Shown: positions 43,939 through 53,363 of the stretch, piece by piece
How the letters are laid out: each line of letters starts with the position of its first letter
How positions within the stretch are numbered: the stretch's first letter is position 1
Source of the DNA: Marinifilum_A sediminis
Lineage (GTDB): Bacteria > Bacteroidota > Bacteroidia > Bacteroidales > Marinifilaceae
DNA: 64,000 nucleotides
Reading direction: 5' to 3'
NCBI GenBank assembly: GCA_947496465.1
Contig: CANMCX010000001.1
Coordinates: 62,001-126,000 of the forward strand
Notes under the pieces: generated by a model
Told to the model about the DNA's origin: nothing
Databases searched by the model: none
The model's input: only the letters and a program-made list of their open reading frames with translations
Translations under genes and position numbers: made by a program

Positions 43939-44748
43939 TTATCGTTTACACATGAAAGACGGATTCAACAAATCCTCTTTATTATAGGTTAATTCAGTTT
44001 TGGAGTCAATATGAAGCACCTTGCCTCCAGAAGCAGATACAATTGCATGACCAGCAGCAATATCCCACTCCATTGTAGGAGAGAAGCGAGGATATATATC
44101 AGCTTCGTTCTCTGCAATCATACAAAGTTTAAGTGAACTACCTTTCGCAATAATCTTAACTTCAGGATTATCCTTTTTTAGCTCCTCAAAATAAGATTGT
44201 GTTTCTGCATTCATGTGAGAACGAGAACCAACAACTCTTATTTCATCACTATTGTATTCAAATGGCAATTGACGTGAAGCTTGAATTAATTTATCTAAAC
44301 CGTCTTCCCAGTTTTCAATATCATCCGTACGAAATGCTCCTAATTCTATATCCGCAAAATACAATCGACGATATACAGGAACGTAGATAACACCTGAAAC
44401 AGGTTTTCCTTCATCAATCAAAGCTAAATTAACTGTAAATTCATCGTTTCTCTTGATAAATTCCTTTGTTCCATCCAAAGGATCCACAATCCAGCATTGC
44501 TTCCACAATTTTCGTTCTTCATAGCTTGAATGTTCTCCCTCTTCACTCAAAACAGGAATTCCCAATTCATCAATAATTGAAACTATTGCCTTGTGCGCTC
44601 TTTGATCTGCAATGGTTAAAGGACTATCATCTGATTTTAATTGTATTTCAAAATCATCAGACTGATAGACATTTAAAATCTCCTCTCCTGCCTTCAATGA
44701 TGCTAAAATTGCAAAATAAAGTAGTTCTTTTCTTTGCTTAAAGTTCAT
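43939..44748 (-). CDS. cysQ: 3'(2'),5'-bisphosphate nucleotidase
   Basis: Hydrolyses 3'-phosphoadenosine 5'-phosphate (PAP) to AMP, relieving PAP build-up during sulfate assimilation. It is 269 residues of the inositol-monophosphatase superfamily. Metal ligands are E70 in VLSEEGEH, then D89, D92 and T94 in WIVDPLDGTKEF, and the aspartate of MEWDIAAGHAIV near residue 224. SPLTIADQRAH is the PAP-phosphatase-type N-terminal block. It lies 41 bp after the SLC13 transporter gene, which suggests both serve sulfate use. Confidence 0.94.
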   Translation of the reverse strand: MNFKQRKELLYFAILASLKAGEEILNVYQSDDFEIQLKSDDSPLTIADQRAHKAIVSIIDELGIPVLSEEGEHSSYEERKLWKQCWIVDPLDGTKEFIKRNDEFTVNLALIDEGKPVSGVIYVPVYRRLYFADIELGAFRTDDIENWEDGLDKLIQASRQLPFEYNSDEIRVVGSRSHMNAETQSYFEELKKDNPEVKIIAKGSSLKLCMIAENEADIYPRFSPTMEWDIAAGHAIVSASGGKVLHIDSKTELTYNKEDLLNPSFMCKR

Positions 44749-44789
44749 GTATGTTGTATCCTAAAATTCTTTTTCTGCTAAAAAATCAA

Positions 44790-46568
44790 CTAATAAAAAT
44801 AAATATATGACAACATCAAAACAGTTACTATCATATAAATGATTGTTAGGGGAAATCCAATCTTAAAGAAATCTTTGAAAGAGTATGCTCCTGGTCCGTA
44901 AACCATTAAGTTGGTTTGGTAGCCAATTGGAGTCATGAAATTAGCTGCTGCTGCAAAGGCAACAATTAAAACAAACGGTTCCGGATCCAAATGCAAATTT
45001 AAAGCCATTGTTAAGGATATAGGAAACACTATAGCGACGGCAGCCTTATTGGTAATATAAGCAGCCAAAACTGAAGTAATCAAATAAATACCAAAAAGTA
45101 CACCAACTCTTCCCATTGGAAGAAATACTGATATCAACAAATCAGCAATTATCTCAGCCAAACCAGATTTGATCATCGCCGTTCCAAATGCGAGCGAGAG
45201 GGATATGATTAATGCCAGATTAAAATCGACCATGGTGGCAATATCCTTAGGGTTGGATATTTTGAGTGCCAGAATTATTATAATCATTACGATTAAGGTC
45301 ATAAATAATGGCACAATATTTAAGGCAGATAAAATTACGGCTAAAACCGTTCCTCCCAACAATAAACCAACCTTGTAACCTTCCTGTTTTTTAAACTCTT
45401 TTACTTTGGAAATAAAATAAAAATCCTGAATTCGGTGAGTTCGCTCCACAAAATCATCACCTCCAAGAAGCAACAATACATCGCCAGCGCGTAATTTTAC
45501 TTCCCCAATCTTCCCGCTTACTCTTCCACCATTCCTATGAATACCAATTACCGCAGCATCAAATTGACCTCTAAAATTAGCCTCTTTTACCGTTTTAGTA
45601 ATCAAAGTAGAATTGTGAGAAATTACAATCTCGACAACTTCCAAATGCTTTTTGTGAGTTAGCATTCCCACAGTTGGCAGGGTAAGTCCTGAGTTAGGTA
45701 AAACCAGATCGGCAATGGTTTCTGTATCTCCGGCAAACAGCAATCGATCTCCTTCTTCCAATCTAAACTCATGAGAAACAGCAGCTACCCGGACACCTCC
45801 TCTGTTGATCTGAAAAAGATACAAACCTTTAAGATTTCTCAAATCTGCCTCCTCGATCGTTTTTCCTATTAAATCGGAGTTTGGCTTCACATGTGCCTCT
45901 ACGATATATTTTCTGGTATTTTCTGAAAATTCACCTAAAGCATCAGCCTTTTCCGGCAACCATTTTTTGCTAACAATTAATAAATAAATTGATCCTATAA
46001 ACATCATTGGAATTCCAACATAAGCAAAGCTAAACATGCTTAATGACAAGGCTGGAACAATTGTCTGATCCTTAACCATTCCATTCACAATCAAGTTTGT
46101 AGATGTTCCAATCAATGTAATACAACCTCCAAGAATAGCTGCATACGACAATGGGATAAGAAGTTTCGAAGGAGAAATATTGTTACGTTTGCTCCAGTTG
46201 TGAACATATGGCATCATAACTGCAACAAGCGGTGTATTGTTTAAGAATGCTGAAAATCCACCGACCAAAAACATCATTCGAGCCATGAATTGCCTATATC
46301 CTTTAGCTCTTTGAAAGACCCGGTCGAATAAAGTTTCTACAATTCCCAGGTCACGAATAATATCACCAATTAATAAAAGCATAAGAATTACAACAACCTG
46401 GTCGTTGGCAAAACCACTTAATATTTCAGATGGGGTCAAAATTCCTGATATGCCAAGAATAACCACTCCTATGAGGAAAGTAAATGCTGGACCTATCCAT
46501 TCTTTGTAGAAGGAAATCAGTATGAAAACCAATACGATTAAAACAACGATCGCATCAAATGAGAGCAT
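44790..46568 (-). CDS. SLC13/DASS-family transporter with two TrkA-C domains, probable sulfate permease
   Basis: A polytopic inner-membrane transporter of 592 residues. N-terminal helices (residues 5-200) include the family segment FLNNTPLVAVMMPYV. Two cytoplasmic TrkA-C/RCK-type domains follow (about 210-295 and 305-385; VRAGDVLLLLGGDDF-like LRAGDVLLLLGGDD). The C-terminal helices include FMTPIGYQTNLMVYGPG, the mirror-image of the first re-entrant segment (GTSTNLIVNG). Substrates in this family are anions, usually sulfate or dicarboxylates, moved with sodium. Linkage to cysQ favours sulfate; that is inference. Confidence 0.9.
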   Translation of the reverse strand: MLSFDAIVVLIVLVFILISFYKEWIGPAFTFLIGVVILGISGILTPSEILSGFANDQVVVILMLLLIGDIIRDLGIVETLFDRVFQRAKGYRQFMARMMFLVGGFSAFLNNTPLVAVMMPYVHNWSKRNNISPSKLLIPLSYAAILGGCITLIGTSTNLIVNGMVKDQTIVPALSLSMFSFAYVGIPMMFIGSIYLLIVSKKWLPEKADALGEFSENTRKYIVEAHVKPNSDLIGKTIEEADLRNLKGLYLFQINRGGVRVAAVSHEFRLEEGDRLLFAGDTETIADLVLPNSGLTLPTVGMLTHKKHLEVVEIVISHNSTLITKTVKEANFRGQFDAAVIGIHRNGGRVSGKIGEVKLRAGDVLLLLGGDDFVERTHRIQDFYFISKVKEFKKQEGYKVGLLLGGTVLAVILSALNIVPLFMTLIVMIIIILALKISNPKDIATMVDFNLALIISLSLAFGTAMIKSGLAEIIADLLISVFLPMGRVGVLFGIYLITSVLAAYITNKAAVAIVFPISLTMALNLHLDPEPFVLIVAFAAAANFMTPIGYQTNLMVYGPGAYSFKDFFKIGFPLTIIYMIVTVLMLSYIYFY

Positions 46569-46605
46569 AAATAAATTTTTGGGTGTAATTCAAGATACGA
46601 AGATA

Positions 46606-46613
46606 CAAAAATA
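46606..46613 (-). promoter_or_regulatory. -7 promoter box of the SLC13-cysQ unit
   Basis: The minus strand reads TATTTTTG, an exact TAnnTTTG match, 37 bp before the SLC13 start. The -33 box is weak. Confidence 0.5.
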
Positions 46614-46679
46614 CCGCAACCGATGTCACAATCCTTAACACTTATGTGGCACATGATTTTTCAACACAATGAAAAATTC

Positions 46680-46687
46680 TATTTTTG
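46680..46687 (+). promoter_or_regulatory. -7 promoter box of the DUF2284 gene
   Basis: TATTTTTG is an exact TAnnTTTG match. A transcript starting about 7 bp further on would begin after the upstream candidate ATG at 46623 and supports initiation at 46710. Confidence 0.55.
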
Positions 46688-46709
46688 TGCACAAACTGGA
46701 TTAAAAATC

Positions 46710-47288
46710 ATGATTGAGACAAAGAATAAGTACATCATTAAGACATATCAAAACAATGAAATAAAAATTCAATTCAAAAAACTGGATGTTTCAACCAATG
46801 AAATATTAGCTTATTTATCTCCAGAAGAATTCAATTCCTATTGTAAAACGGGATGCCCAAATTACAATCAAAAATGGACCTGCCCTCCTAATTGTCCTCC
46901 ATTCATTGATTATGCGAAAAATTATCCAAAATTAAACTTGTATTTATTCTACACCTCTCCTAACCAATTTGATTTTATTAGTCAAAAAGATCGTTCATTA
47001 ACAGCTTATAATTTTATAAAAGAAGAACTACAATCATACCTATCAGAAATTGAACCTGTAAATGGTAAAATGATTGCAGCAAACAGTTGTGAAATTTGTA
47101 AAATATGTGCTCTTATTAAAGGAAATCAATGCCATATTCCAGAAAAGGTAAGATACAATTTGGTTGCATTTGGTTTTAATGTGAGTAAAATTATGAGTGA
47201 TTTATTTCAACACAAAATTAAATGGGCAAAACAAAATGAACCATCAGAATATGTAAGTAGTGTGGGTGCTATCTTAAAAGAAGAATAA
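46710..47288 (+). CDS. DUF2284 cysteine-rich metal-binding protein
   Basis: A 192-residue soluble protein of the DUF2284 family. Two cysteine sets are visible: C45, C49, C58 and C62 (CKTGCP and WTCPPNCPP), and C127, C130, C133 and C141 (SCEICKICALIKGNQC). Eight such cysteines are consistent with iron-sulfur or other metal sites. No enzyme has been assigned to the family with certainty. An earlier ATG at 46623 in frame would add 29 residues, but a promoter box lies inside that stretch. It diverges from the SLC13-cysQ unit and converges on the HD-domain gene. Confidence 0.85.
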   Translation: MIETKNKYIIKTYQNNEIKIQFKKLDVSTNEILAYLSPEEFNSYCKTGCPNYNQKWTCPPNCPPFIDYAKNYPKLNLYLFYTSPNQFDFISQKDRSLTAYNFIKEELQSYLSEIEPVNGKMIAANSCEICKICALIKGNQCHIPEKVRYNLVAFGFNVSKIMSDLFQHKIKWAKQNEPSEYVSSVGAILKEE

Positions 47289-47292
47289 AATA

Positions 47293-47319
47293 AACAGCTA
47301 TCTTCAATTAAGATAGCTG
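47293..47319. terminator. Convergent hairpin between DUF2284 and HD-domain genes
   Basis: A perfect 11-bp stem (ACAGCTATCTT/AAGATAGCTGT). The T run is interrupted on both strands, so termination may be partial. Confidence 0.6.
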
Positions 47320-47333
47320 TAATTCATATTGAT

Positions 47334-47885
47334 TTAAATTTTTAAACGTTCCTTAAATGGTAAAAATGTCATAAAATCGGCATGATGCACTATATAAGCT
47401 TCTGTACTACGTTTTACCATATCTCCCTCTCCTGCATGAGTGGCAATAATATGACAAACCTCAGGCGGTACTCCACATTCTTCGGCTAACACAACACCCG
47501 AAAATGGATGTCGTAAATATTTCCCATAGGTTCCCTGTACAGCTTTTCCCCTTTCGTCCAGAACATATTCCAGTAATTTACCTACATCACACAAAATCGC
47601 ACCTGAGATCAAAACATCCATATCAACAGGTAGCTCATCCTTAAAAAAAGAATTCATTTTTTCTCCACTCTCCTTAGCCACATGCACAACACATTGCTTG
47701 TGATCCATAAAACTAACTTTAAGACCAGGTCCGCAAAGTAAGGTGAAAGGTATCTTTTTCAAATCATCAGCGGAAAGAACACTTCTTTCGAGAGCTATTT
47801 CCCACACTTGAGCTGTTCTCTCTCGTAAATTTTCATTTGAAATCCAAATCAATTCGGGCCACAATTGTTTCACAGTTTCTCTCAT
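47334..47885 (-). CDS. HD-domain protein with altered HD dyad
   Basis: A 183-residue protein of the HD phosphohydrolase superfamily. The expected metal ligands are H68 (VVHVAKES), the HD dyad position, H126 (RHPFSG), H150 (ATHAGEG) and H167/H168/D170 (HHADF). At the dyad the sequence reads GAILCDVGKLLEY, so the usual histidine is C99 while D100 is kept. It is encoded 2 bp after the dehydrogenase gene and is probably translationally coupled. Phosphohydrolase activity is uncertain because of C99; a binding or altered-metal role is possible. Confidence 0.83.
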   Translation of the reverse strand: MRETVKQLWPELIWISNENLRERTAQVWEIALERSVLSADDLKKIPFTLLCGPGLKVSFMDHKQCVVHVAKESGEKMNSFFKDELPVDMDVLISGAILCDVGKLLEYVLDERGKAVQGTYGKYLRHPFSGVVLAEECGVPPEVCHIIATHAGEGDMVKRSTEAYIVHHADFMTFLPFKERLKI

Positions 47886-47887
47886 AA

Positions 47888-49081
47888 TTACAATTTTTCA
47901 ATAATTGCATTTGCCATTTCAATAGTAGATGCAGCTCCATTTTGAATCACTTCAGGCTTTCCTGACATTTTCATCATATCGTAGGTTTGAACCTTTCCTT
48001 CGAGGATTACTTCAGCAACTGCCTTTCTAATTTTACTGGCATTTTCTTTTTCGCCAATATAATCCAGCATCATGCAAGCTGATTCCACCATTGCTACTGG
48101 ATTTACTATTGGAATTTCATAATCTGCATATTTTGGTGCAGATCCATGAGTAGGCTCAAAAACAGCGACTCCTTCGTCTGACATTTGTGCACTACAAGCA
48201 AAGCCCAAACCTCCTATTAATCCGGCGAAAGCATCCGAAACAATATCTCCAAACATATTTCCAGCTACAATAACACCGTAATTCTCTGGGTTCTTGGTCA
48301 ACCACATCATTTGAGCATCAATATTGGTATTCCACAATTCTATTTCCGGATATTCCTTCTTCTGAATTTCCTGAGCCAGCTTAAACATCATCCCCGAGGT
48401 TTCCCTTATCACATTCGGCTTTTCACAAACTGTAACCGATTTATACTTGTATTTTCGGGCATAATCAAAAGCAGCTCTTAAAATTCTTGTAGTTCCATTT
48501 TTTGTGAAAATTCTAGTTGAGATTGACAGTTCTTCACGAGGAACGGCACCAAAGTTCTTCACGAATTTCGGATGACTGGTTAATGCAGCATAAACCGTAT
48601 TGTCGGGATTGGACCACTCAACTCCTCCATACAAACCTTCTGTATTCTGCCTAAAAATAGCCACATCAACCATTGGTTCTTCAAACGAACCACTTGTGCT
48701 TCTGCGAATAAAATTCAGTGGATTTCCCTGATAAGTTTTACATGGACGAATGCAAATATCCAAATTAAAATGTTGACGCAATCCCACAATAGGACTGGAA
48801 TACACAAAGCCTTTTTCTCTTAATTCGGGAGCAAGTTCATTAAATGCATCATCCTTTGGTTTAGAAGTAATAGCTCCAAACAAACCGATTTTATGCTCCT
48901 CTAATAATTTAATAGTACGCTCGGGAAGTGGGTTACCTTCCTTACACCAAAACTCCCATCCAATATCAGCTTCGATATAATTGGCATGGAAGCCTGATGC
49001 AGATAAAATTCTCTTGGTCTCGTCAAGTACAACACGCCCAATACCATCGCCTGGCATGCTTACAATAGTTCTCGTAGTCAT
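47888..49081 (-). CDS. Isocitrate/isopropylmalate dehydrogenase-family enzyme
   Basis: A 397-residue NAD(P)-dependent beta-decarboxylating dehydrogenase. It starts TIVSMPGDGIGRVVLDE, the family GDGIG block. Substrate-side residues lie in DICIRPCKTYQG and FRQNTEGLYGGVEW. The metal-binding and signature block is GNMFGDIVSDAFAGLIGGLGF, with a GSAPKYAD adenine-side loop (THGSAPKYAD). Both leucine-pathway and TCA-cycle forms share this. The absence of leuA, leuC or leuD beside it, and the coupled HD gene, suggest a different 2-hydroxy-acid (for example homoisocitrate or tartrate-like). The substrate is not assignable here. Confidence 0.88.
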   Translation of the reverse strand: MTTRTIVSMPGDGIGRVVLDETKRILSASGFHANYIEADIGWEFWCKEGNPLPERTIKLLEEHKIGLFGAITSKPKDDAFNELAPELREKGFVYSSPIVGLRQHFNLDICIRPCKTYQGNPLNFIRRSTSGSFEEPMVDVAIFRQNTEGLYGGVEWSNPDNTVYAALTSHPKFVKNFGAVPREELSISTRIFTKNGTTRILRAAFDYARKYKYKSVTVCEKPNVIRETSGMMFKLAQEIQKKEYPEIELWNTNIDAQMMWLTKNPENYGVIVAGNMFGDIVSDAFAGLIGGLGFACSAQMSDEGVAVFEPTHGSAPKYADYEIPIVNPVAMVESACMMLDYIGEKENASKIRKAVAEVILEGKVQTYDMMKMSGKPEVIQNGAASTIEMANAIIEKL

Positions 49082-49178
49082 TGTTCAGTGTTTTAGTAAA
49101 TTAGTGTGATGAGTTATCTCTCTTAAAGATAAGAAATTAAGATCTGAGAAGAAAAATTGCTTTATCAGTTTTCGCAAA

Positions 49179-49204
49179 TAAAAAAAGCTCCTTAAAAGGA
49201 GCTT
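49179..49204 (-). terminator. Rho-independent terminator of the MORN-repeat lipoprotein gene
   Basis: On the minus strand a 9-bp stem (AAGCTCCTT/AAGGAGCTT) is followed by a run of T. Confidence 0.87.
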
Positions 49205-49228
49205 TATATCTATCAAATTGATTTTTTA

Positions 49229-50035
49229 CTATTGATTCCGAATGGATATTGGAACATTTTTCGTGATAACTCTTTTATTTTGGTATCGAGTTGTTTCAAT
49301 TGCTATGATTTTAAAGTCGGTAATCACCTGTTTTCCTCTATTCACTTTAAACTTAAAAGTAGCAACACCTTTTTTGACATCCATTCTACTAAAACCACGA
49401 CCATCTTCAGGAATATATTTTCCATCCACTAAATCACCAAAAAAGAATTCAACCTTGCTTCTATCGTTACTCAATTTCATTTTAAGAATGTACTCTCCTG
49501 CAGTCTTTAACCTGTCAATTCTTTCTACCCTAATTGATGGAGTAGATTTAACTTTACCTGTATTTGATATTTCTTTTAGTCCAGTACTAAGCATGTTATC
49601 ATGATATTCCATTTCTGATTTCAGCTTTCCCGATTCCCAATATTTACGCTGGAATCCCGATTTCTTTCCTTTTTTATACTCTGTCTCTCTATAAATTTTT
49701 CCACTTTTATAATACCACAACACTTTACCATGCTTCATTCCATCTACATAAGGAATATCGTATTGCTTCTCTCCAGATTTATAAAAAGTAAAACTTGTTC
49801 CTATTTTTTTTCCGTCCTTATAATTAACAACAGATTTAATATTGCCATTTTCATAAAGATATTTTTTCTCCCCATTTTTCTTCTGTAAGGACTTACTAAA
49901 TTTCTTATCCTCTTTTTCACGTTTTTGTTTTTTTGTTTCCTCTTTAATGGTCGAAAAAGATTCAATTCCAGATACAATTATATCACACGAATTAAATAGG
50001 AATAAAGATGCTAGCAGAATAATTATAAATCTCAT
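49229..50035 (-). CDS. YwqK-type MORN-variant repeat lipoprotein
   Basis: A 268-residue exported lipoprotein (LFLFNSC, lipid cysteine C17), with a lysine/glutamate-rich linker (about 30-55). About four MORN_2-type repeats follow between residues 58 and 165, such as YLYENGNIKSVVNYKDGKK, WYYKSGKIYRETEYKKGKK and YWESGKLKSEMEY. The C-terminal 100 residues are a beta-rich domain of unknown type. Databases often label such proteins toxin-antitoxin YwqK antitoxins, but there is no toxin gene beside it and the lipid anchor makes that role doubtful. Confidence 0.82.
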   Translation of the reverse strand: MRFIIILLASLFLFNSCDIIVSGIESFSTIKEETKKQKREKEDKKFSKSLQKKNGEKKYLYENGNIKSVVNYKDGKKIGTSFTFYKSGEKQYDIPYVDGMKHGKVLWYYKSGKIYRETEYKKGKKSGFQRKYWESGKLKSEMEYHDNMLSTGLKEISNTGKVKSTPSIRVERIDRLKTAGEYILKMKLSNDRSKVEFFFGDLVDGKYIPEDGRGFSRMDVKKGVATFKFKVNRGKQVITDFKIIAIETTRYQNKRVITKNVPISIRNQ

Positions 50036-50105
50036 ATGGTGTATTTATTTTTTAAGATATGTTCAGCAAGATAATCATTTTTTTAACTGTTTAATAGGAT
50101 CTAAA

Positions 50106-53100
50106 CTATACTTCTACAAGTTCAGATAGTTTACCATAAAGCACAACACCTTTAACCTCATCGAAACCCAATTGCTGAATTAATTTTTTATAAGTCGACA
50201 CCTGTTTTTCGTATTTTTTATGCTTTTTCTTACCAAATTTAAAATCGATCACAATGGCTGTTTTTTCATTATATATAACTCTATCGGGTCTGTAAACATC
50301 ACCATTCCCTTTTAAAATATCTCGCTCGTTTACGACCGTCCATTCCTTCGAAAACCAAGAAGAAAACTTAGGGTCATTTAAAAGTTCTCTTGCAAAATCT
50401 CTAACCTCATCAGCTTGCTTTCCATCTAACTCTCCATTTCTTTGCAACAGACTAACAGCATCGTTTAAATCATCCTGATATTCTATTAATTCAAACAATC
50501 GGTGTAATATATTCCCTCTTGTTGCAGGAGATAACGTTTTAATAGAATCATTGCTCATAACACCTTCCTTTGATTTAAAACGTAAAACCAAACGATCATT
50601 TAGAAGAGAAGCAGGATAATTGATCATTTTCTCCTTTTCTCTTTTATCAGATTCATCTTTCTTTTTACCCTTTATTTCTCCCAATTCGAACACTTTACCT
50701 TCATCATTCCAATTATCTATTAATGAAATGAGCTTATTGCCAAAGAAATCCGATGGAAACTCATTCGACTTTTCGAAGGCAAATTTTAGCAAATCAGCAA
50801 CCGTTCTTAGCTCCTTATTGCCTGTTAATGGAGAATAACTGATAAACACCTCCTCAGCTCTAGTTTGAGCCACATATAAGAGATTTAAATTATCAATATA
50901 GGATTGCAATTTCTCAGAAAAATACTCCTCGTAATAAATGGTATCTTTTAAAGTACTTGCATAACGAACAGGCAATACATCCAAAACATTAAACCCTTCC
51001 ACTTTAGGTTGGCACCAGAGAATATTTGTGTGTTTTGTATTGTCTAAATCCCAATTGCAAAATGGTAAAATTACAGCCTTAAATTCCAGTCCTTTCGATT
51101 TGTGAATGGTCATAATGCGAATCGCATCCTGATCGTCTGAAACGGAAATCACTTCCTTATCTTTTCGATCTTGCCAATGCAGTACAAATGAATTCAAATC
51201 AGGAGAATCACTCTTTGTAAATCCCAAAACAAAATCCTGGAAAGCTTCTAAAAATGGATAATCTTGAGGATTTTCATTCAGATTAAACATCTGAATCAAT
51301 TTCTCAGTTAAATCATACAAAGGCTGACGTTTCAATTCTGAAATCGCCTCAACAAATTCAGTTGGAAAGACATCATTAAAATTATCATCCTTACCCACAA
51401 CATACAATTCGTCGCCAGACAAATCTGACTTATCCTTCACATACAAACAATACTCTTGTCGTAAAAAGCCAATGTTTATTTTATCATCAGGATTAACCAA
51501 ATATTGAAGCAAATGAACCAAAAAATTGATTGCCGAAGAATTTTTCAGATACAAAGAATCATTTGAAATCACATCGTAATTCACATCCTCCCTTGCCATT
51601 TCACTCGCACGATATGCCATAAGTGTATCAGCAACCAAACCACCTTCTTTACCATTTCGAACCAAAATTGCAATATCTCTGGCGCTATATCCATTGGCTT
51701 GCAATTCCTCAACCTTTAGTGGAATGTCTTCCAAAACTGGCTCGGTCCAATCTCTTTCTGAATCTTTCTCAATAAAATGCGATTTCACGTATCCCGGTAA
51801 TTTCTCACCTTTATTTGGATAATGCTGGTATACATCCTGATATGCATTTACGATTTTTTCCTGTTCCTCACTTAAACTTTCAGATATTTCATTTGGAATT
51901 GAAGCATTGTAGTCATTTTGTAATAGTTGAGCTCCAAGAGCAAAAACAGCATTATTAAAATCAATAACATTTTTGGTACTTCGCCAATTGTAATTCAAGC
52001 TCATTCCATTTACACCAAAACTCTCAAAGTCAATATCCAATTGATCTGCAAGCAATTTCCAGTCTCCGTTTCGCCATCTGTAAATGGATTGTTTTACATC
52101 ACCCACAACCAAAGAGCGTTGATTTTCTGCCAAAGAATTTCCAACCAATGGTCTAAAATTATCCCATTGCATCGATGAAGTATCCTGAAACTCATCAATC
52201 ATAAAGTGTTTGTATACATTCCCTATTTTCTCATAAATAAAAGGAGAATCATTCTCTCCAATAATATTTCTCAGAAGTCTACTGGCATCTGATAAAAGAA
52301 AAATATTTTCACTCTCTGAAAATTCTCTCACTTTTTTCGAAAGATCAGTAAGAATTCCTAAGGTGTAGATATAACTCAAGGTCTTATCGGTAGAACGATA
52401 AAGCATTCCCTGCTCTTCGTAATATTTTACAGCATCCTTCAAGAGCTGATTCAAACCGGCATCAAATGCACTTTCAACCGCTTTTTTGGTTTCTGCGGAA
52501 GCTTTTCCTGCGTACCATTTCTTAGGCGTATCAATTGCAGCTTTTGCTCTGGCTCCTGGTTCAAATTTAGTTCCCGTACCAAGACTTGTTAAATATCCTG
52601 CTACACCCGATTTTCCATACGAGAAATCAGAAACATCCAAAGCATGATTCTCCACTACGTTTCTAGCTTTTTCTCCAACTTGAGCAAAGTAAGTTTCAAA
52701 CTCCTCTTTTATTTCATTCAATATCTTTCGATACCCACTTAAAAATTTCTTATCGGATAATTTATCAATTAGTGTTCCCGAGAAATTCTGAAAATCCTCT
52801 TTGAACACCTCTCCTCCTAAAACAAGTATATCTTGCTTAAAGTTCCAGGTTTTTCCTTCGTGAATTTTATTTTCAGCAAATGAGGTAAGCCAGGATCTCA
52901 ATTGTTTATCATCATCAACATCTTGCAACAATAAATCCGTTACTTCATTCAAAACACGTCCTTGATCAAGCTCAATATTATAGCCCATTTGCAAACCAAT
53001 TTCACGTGTAAATGAGCGAACAATTTTCTGAAAGAAACTATCAATAGTAGTCACAGAAAAACGAGAATAGTCATGTAGCATTCTATTCAAAATTTCTGTT

Positions 53101-53363
53101 GCTCGCTGCTTCAATTCAGCAGCACTTAATTTATTTTCTTCACATAAAGCATCTGCATAAGGAGAATCATTCCCAGAAGAAATCACATGAATTTCTTTCA
53201 AGATCCTGGATTTCATCTCATCCGTGGCTTTATTTGTAAAGGTTACGGCAAGAATACTTTTGTAGTTTGATGGATCCTGAAAAACCAATTTCAAAAACTC
53301 TCCTGTTAAGGTATAAGTCTTTCCAGATCCGGCTGATGCTCTATATATATTTAATTCTGACAT
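50106..53363 (-). CDS. RecB/AddA-like UvrD helicase with C-terminal nuclease domain
   Basis: A 1085-residue DNA repair helicase-nuclease that would process double-strand breaks. Walker A is in RASAGSGKTYTL with K15. Helicase motifs include AVTFTNKATDEM (motif Ia), MIDEFQDTSSMQW (Walker B, DEFQD), VVGDVKQSIYRWRNG (motif III) and MTIHKSKGLEFKAVI (motif V). The PD-(D/E)XK nuclease is at the C-terminus with D1027 (YRPDR), D1040 and K1042 (VIDFKFG). The architecture is AddA-like. A partner AddB-type nuclease is usually adjacent in related bacteria but is not seen here. It faces away from the subtilase gene. Confidence 0.94.
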   Translation of the reverse strand: MSELNIYRASAGSGKTYTLTGEFLKLVFQDPSNYKSILAVTFTNKATDEMKSRILKEIHVISSGNDSPYADALCEENKLSAAELKQRATEILNRMLHDYSRFSVTTIDSFFQKIVRSFTREIGLQMGYNIELDQGRVLNEVTDLLLQDVDDDKQLRSWLTSFAENKIHEGKTWNFKQDILVLGGEVFKEDFQNFSGTLIDKLSDKKFLSGYRKILNEIKEEFETYFAQVGEKARNVVENHALDVSDFSYGKSGVAGYLTSLGTGTKFEPGARAKAAIDTPKKWYAGKASAETKKAVESAFDAGLNQLLKDAVKYYEEQGMLYRSTDKTLSYIYTLGILTDLSKKVREFSESENIFLLSDASRLLRNIIGENDSPFIYEKIGNVYKHFMIDEFQDTSSMQWDNFRPLVGNSLAENQRSLVVGDVKQSIYRWRNGDWKLLADQLDIDFESFGVNGMSLNYNWRSTKNVIDFNNAVFALGAQLLQNDYNASIPNEISESLSEEQEKIVNAYQDVYQHYPNKGEKLPGYVKSHFIEKDSERDWTEPVLEDIPLKVEELQANGYSARDIAILVRNGKEGGLVADTLMAYRASEMAREDVNYDVISNDSLYLKNSSAINFLVHLLQYLVNPDDKINIGFLRQEYCLYVKDKSDLSGDELYVVGKDDNFNDVFPTEFVEAISELKRQPLYDLTEKLIQMFNLNENPQDYPFLEAFQDFVLGFTKSDSPDLNSFVLHWQDRKDKEVISVSDDQDAIRIMTIHKSKGLEFKAVILPFCNWDLDNTKHTNILWCQPKVEGFNVLDVLPVRYASTLKDTIYYEEYFSEKLQSYIDNLNLLYVAQTRAEEVFISYSPLTGNKELRTVADLLKFAFEKSNEFPSDFFGNKLISLIDNWNDEGKVFELGEIKGKKKDESDKREKEKMINYPASLLNDRLVLRFKSKEGVMSNDSIKTLSPATRGNILHRLFELIEYQDDLNDAVSLLQRNGELDGKQADEVRDFARELLNDPKFSSWFSKEWTVVNERDILKGNGDVYRPDRVIYNEKTAIVIDFKFGKKKHKKYEKQVSTYKKLIQQLGFDEVKGVVLYGKLSELVEV

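Noticed and set aside
46623..46709. N-terminal extension of the DUF2284 protein
   Set aside because: A TAnnTTTG box lies inside it and the family-like sequence starts after 46710.
49229..50035. Toxin-antitoxin system suggested by the YwqK-type repeats
   Set aside because: The protein has a lipoprotein signal and no toxin gene beside it. The label reflects repeat similarity, not function.
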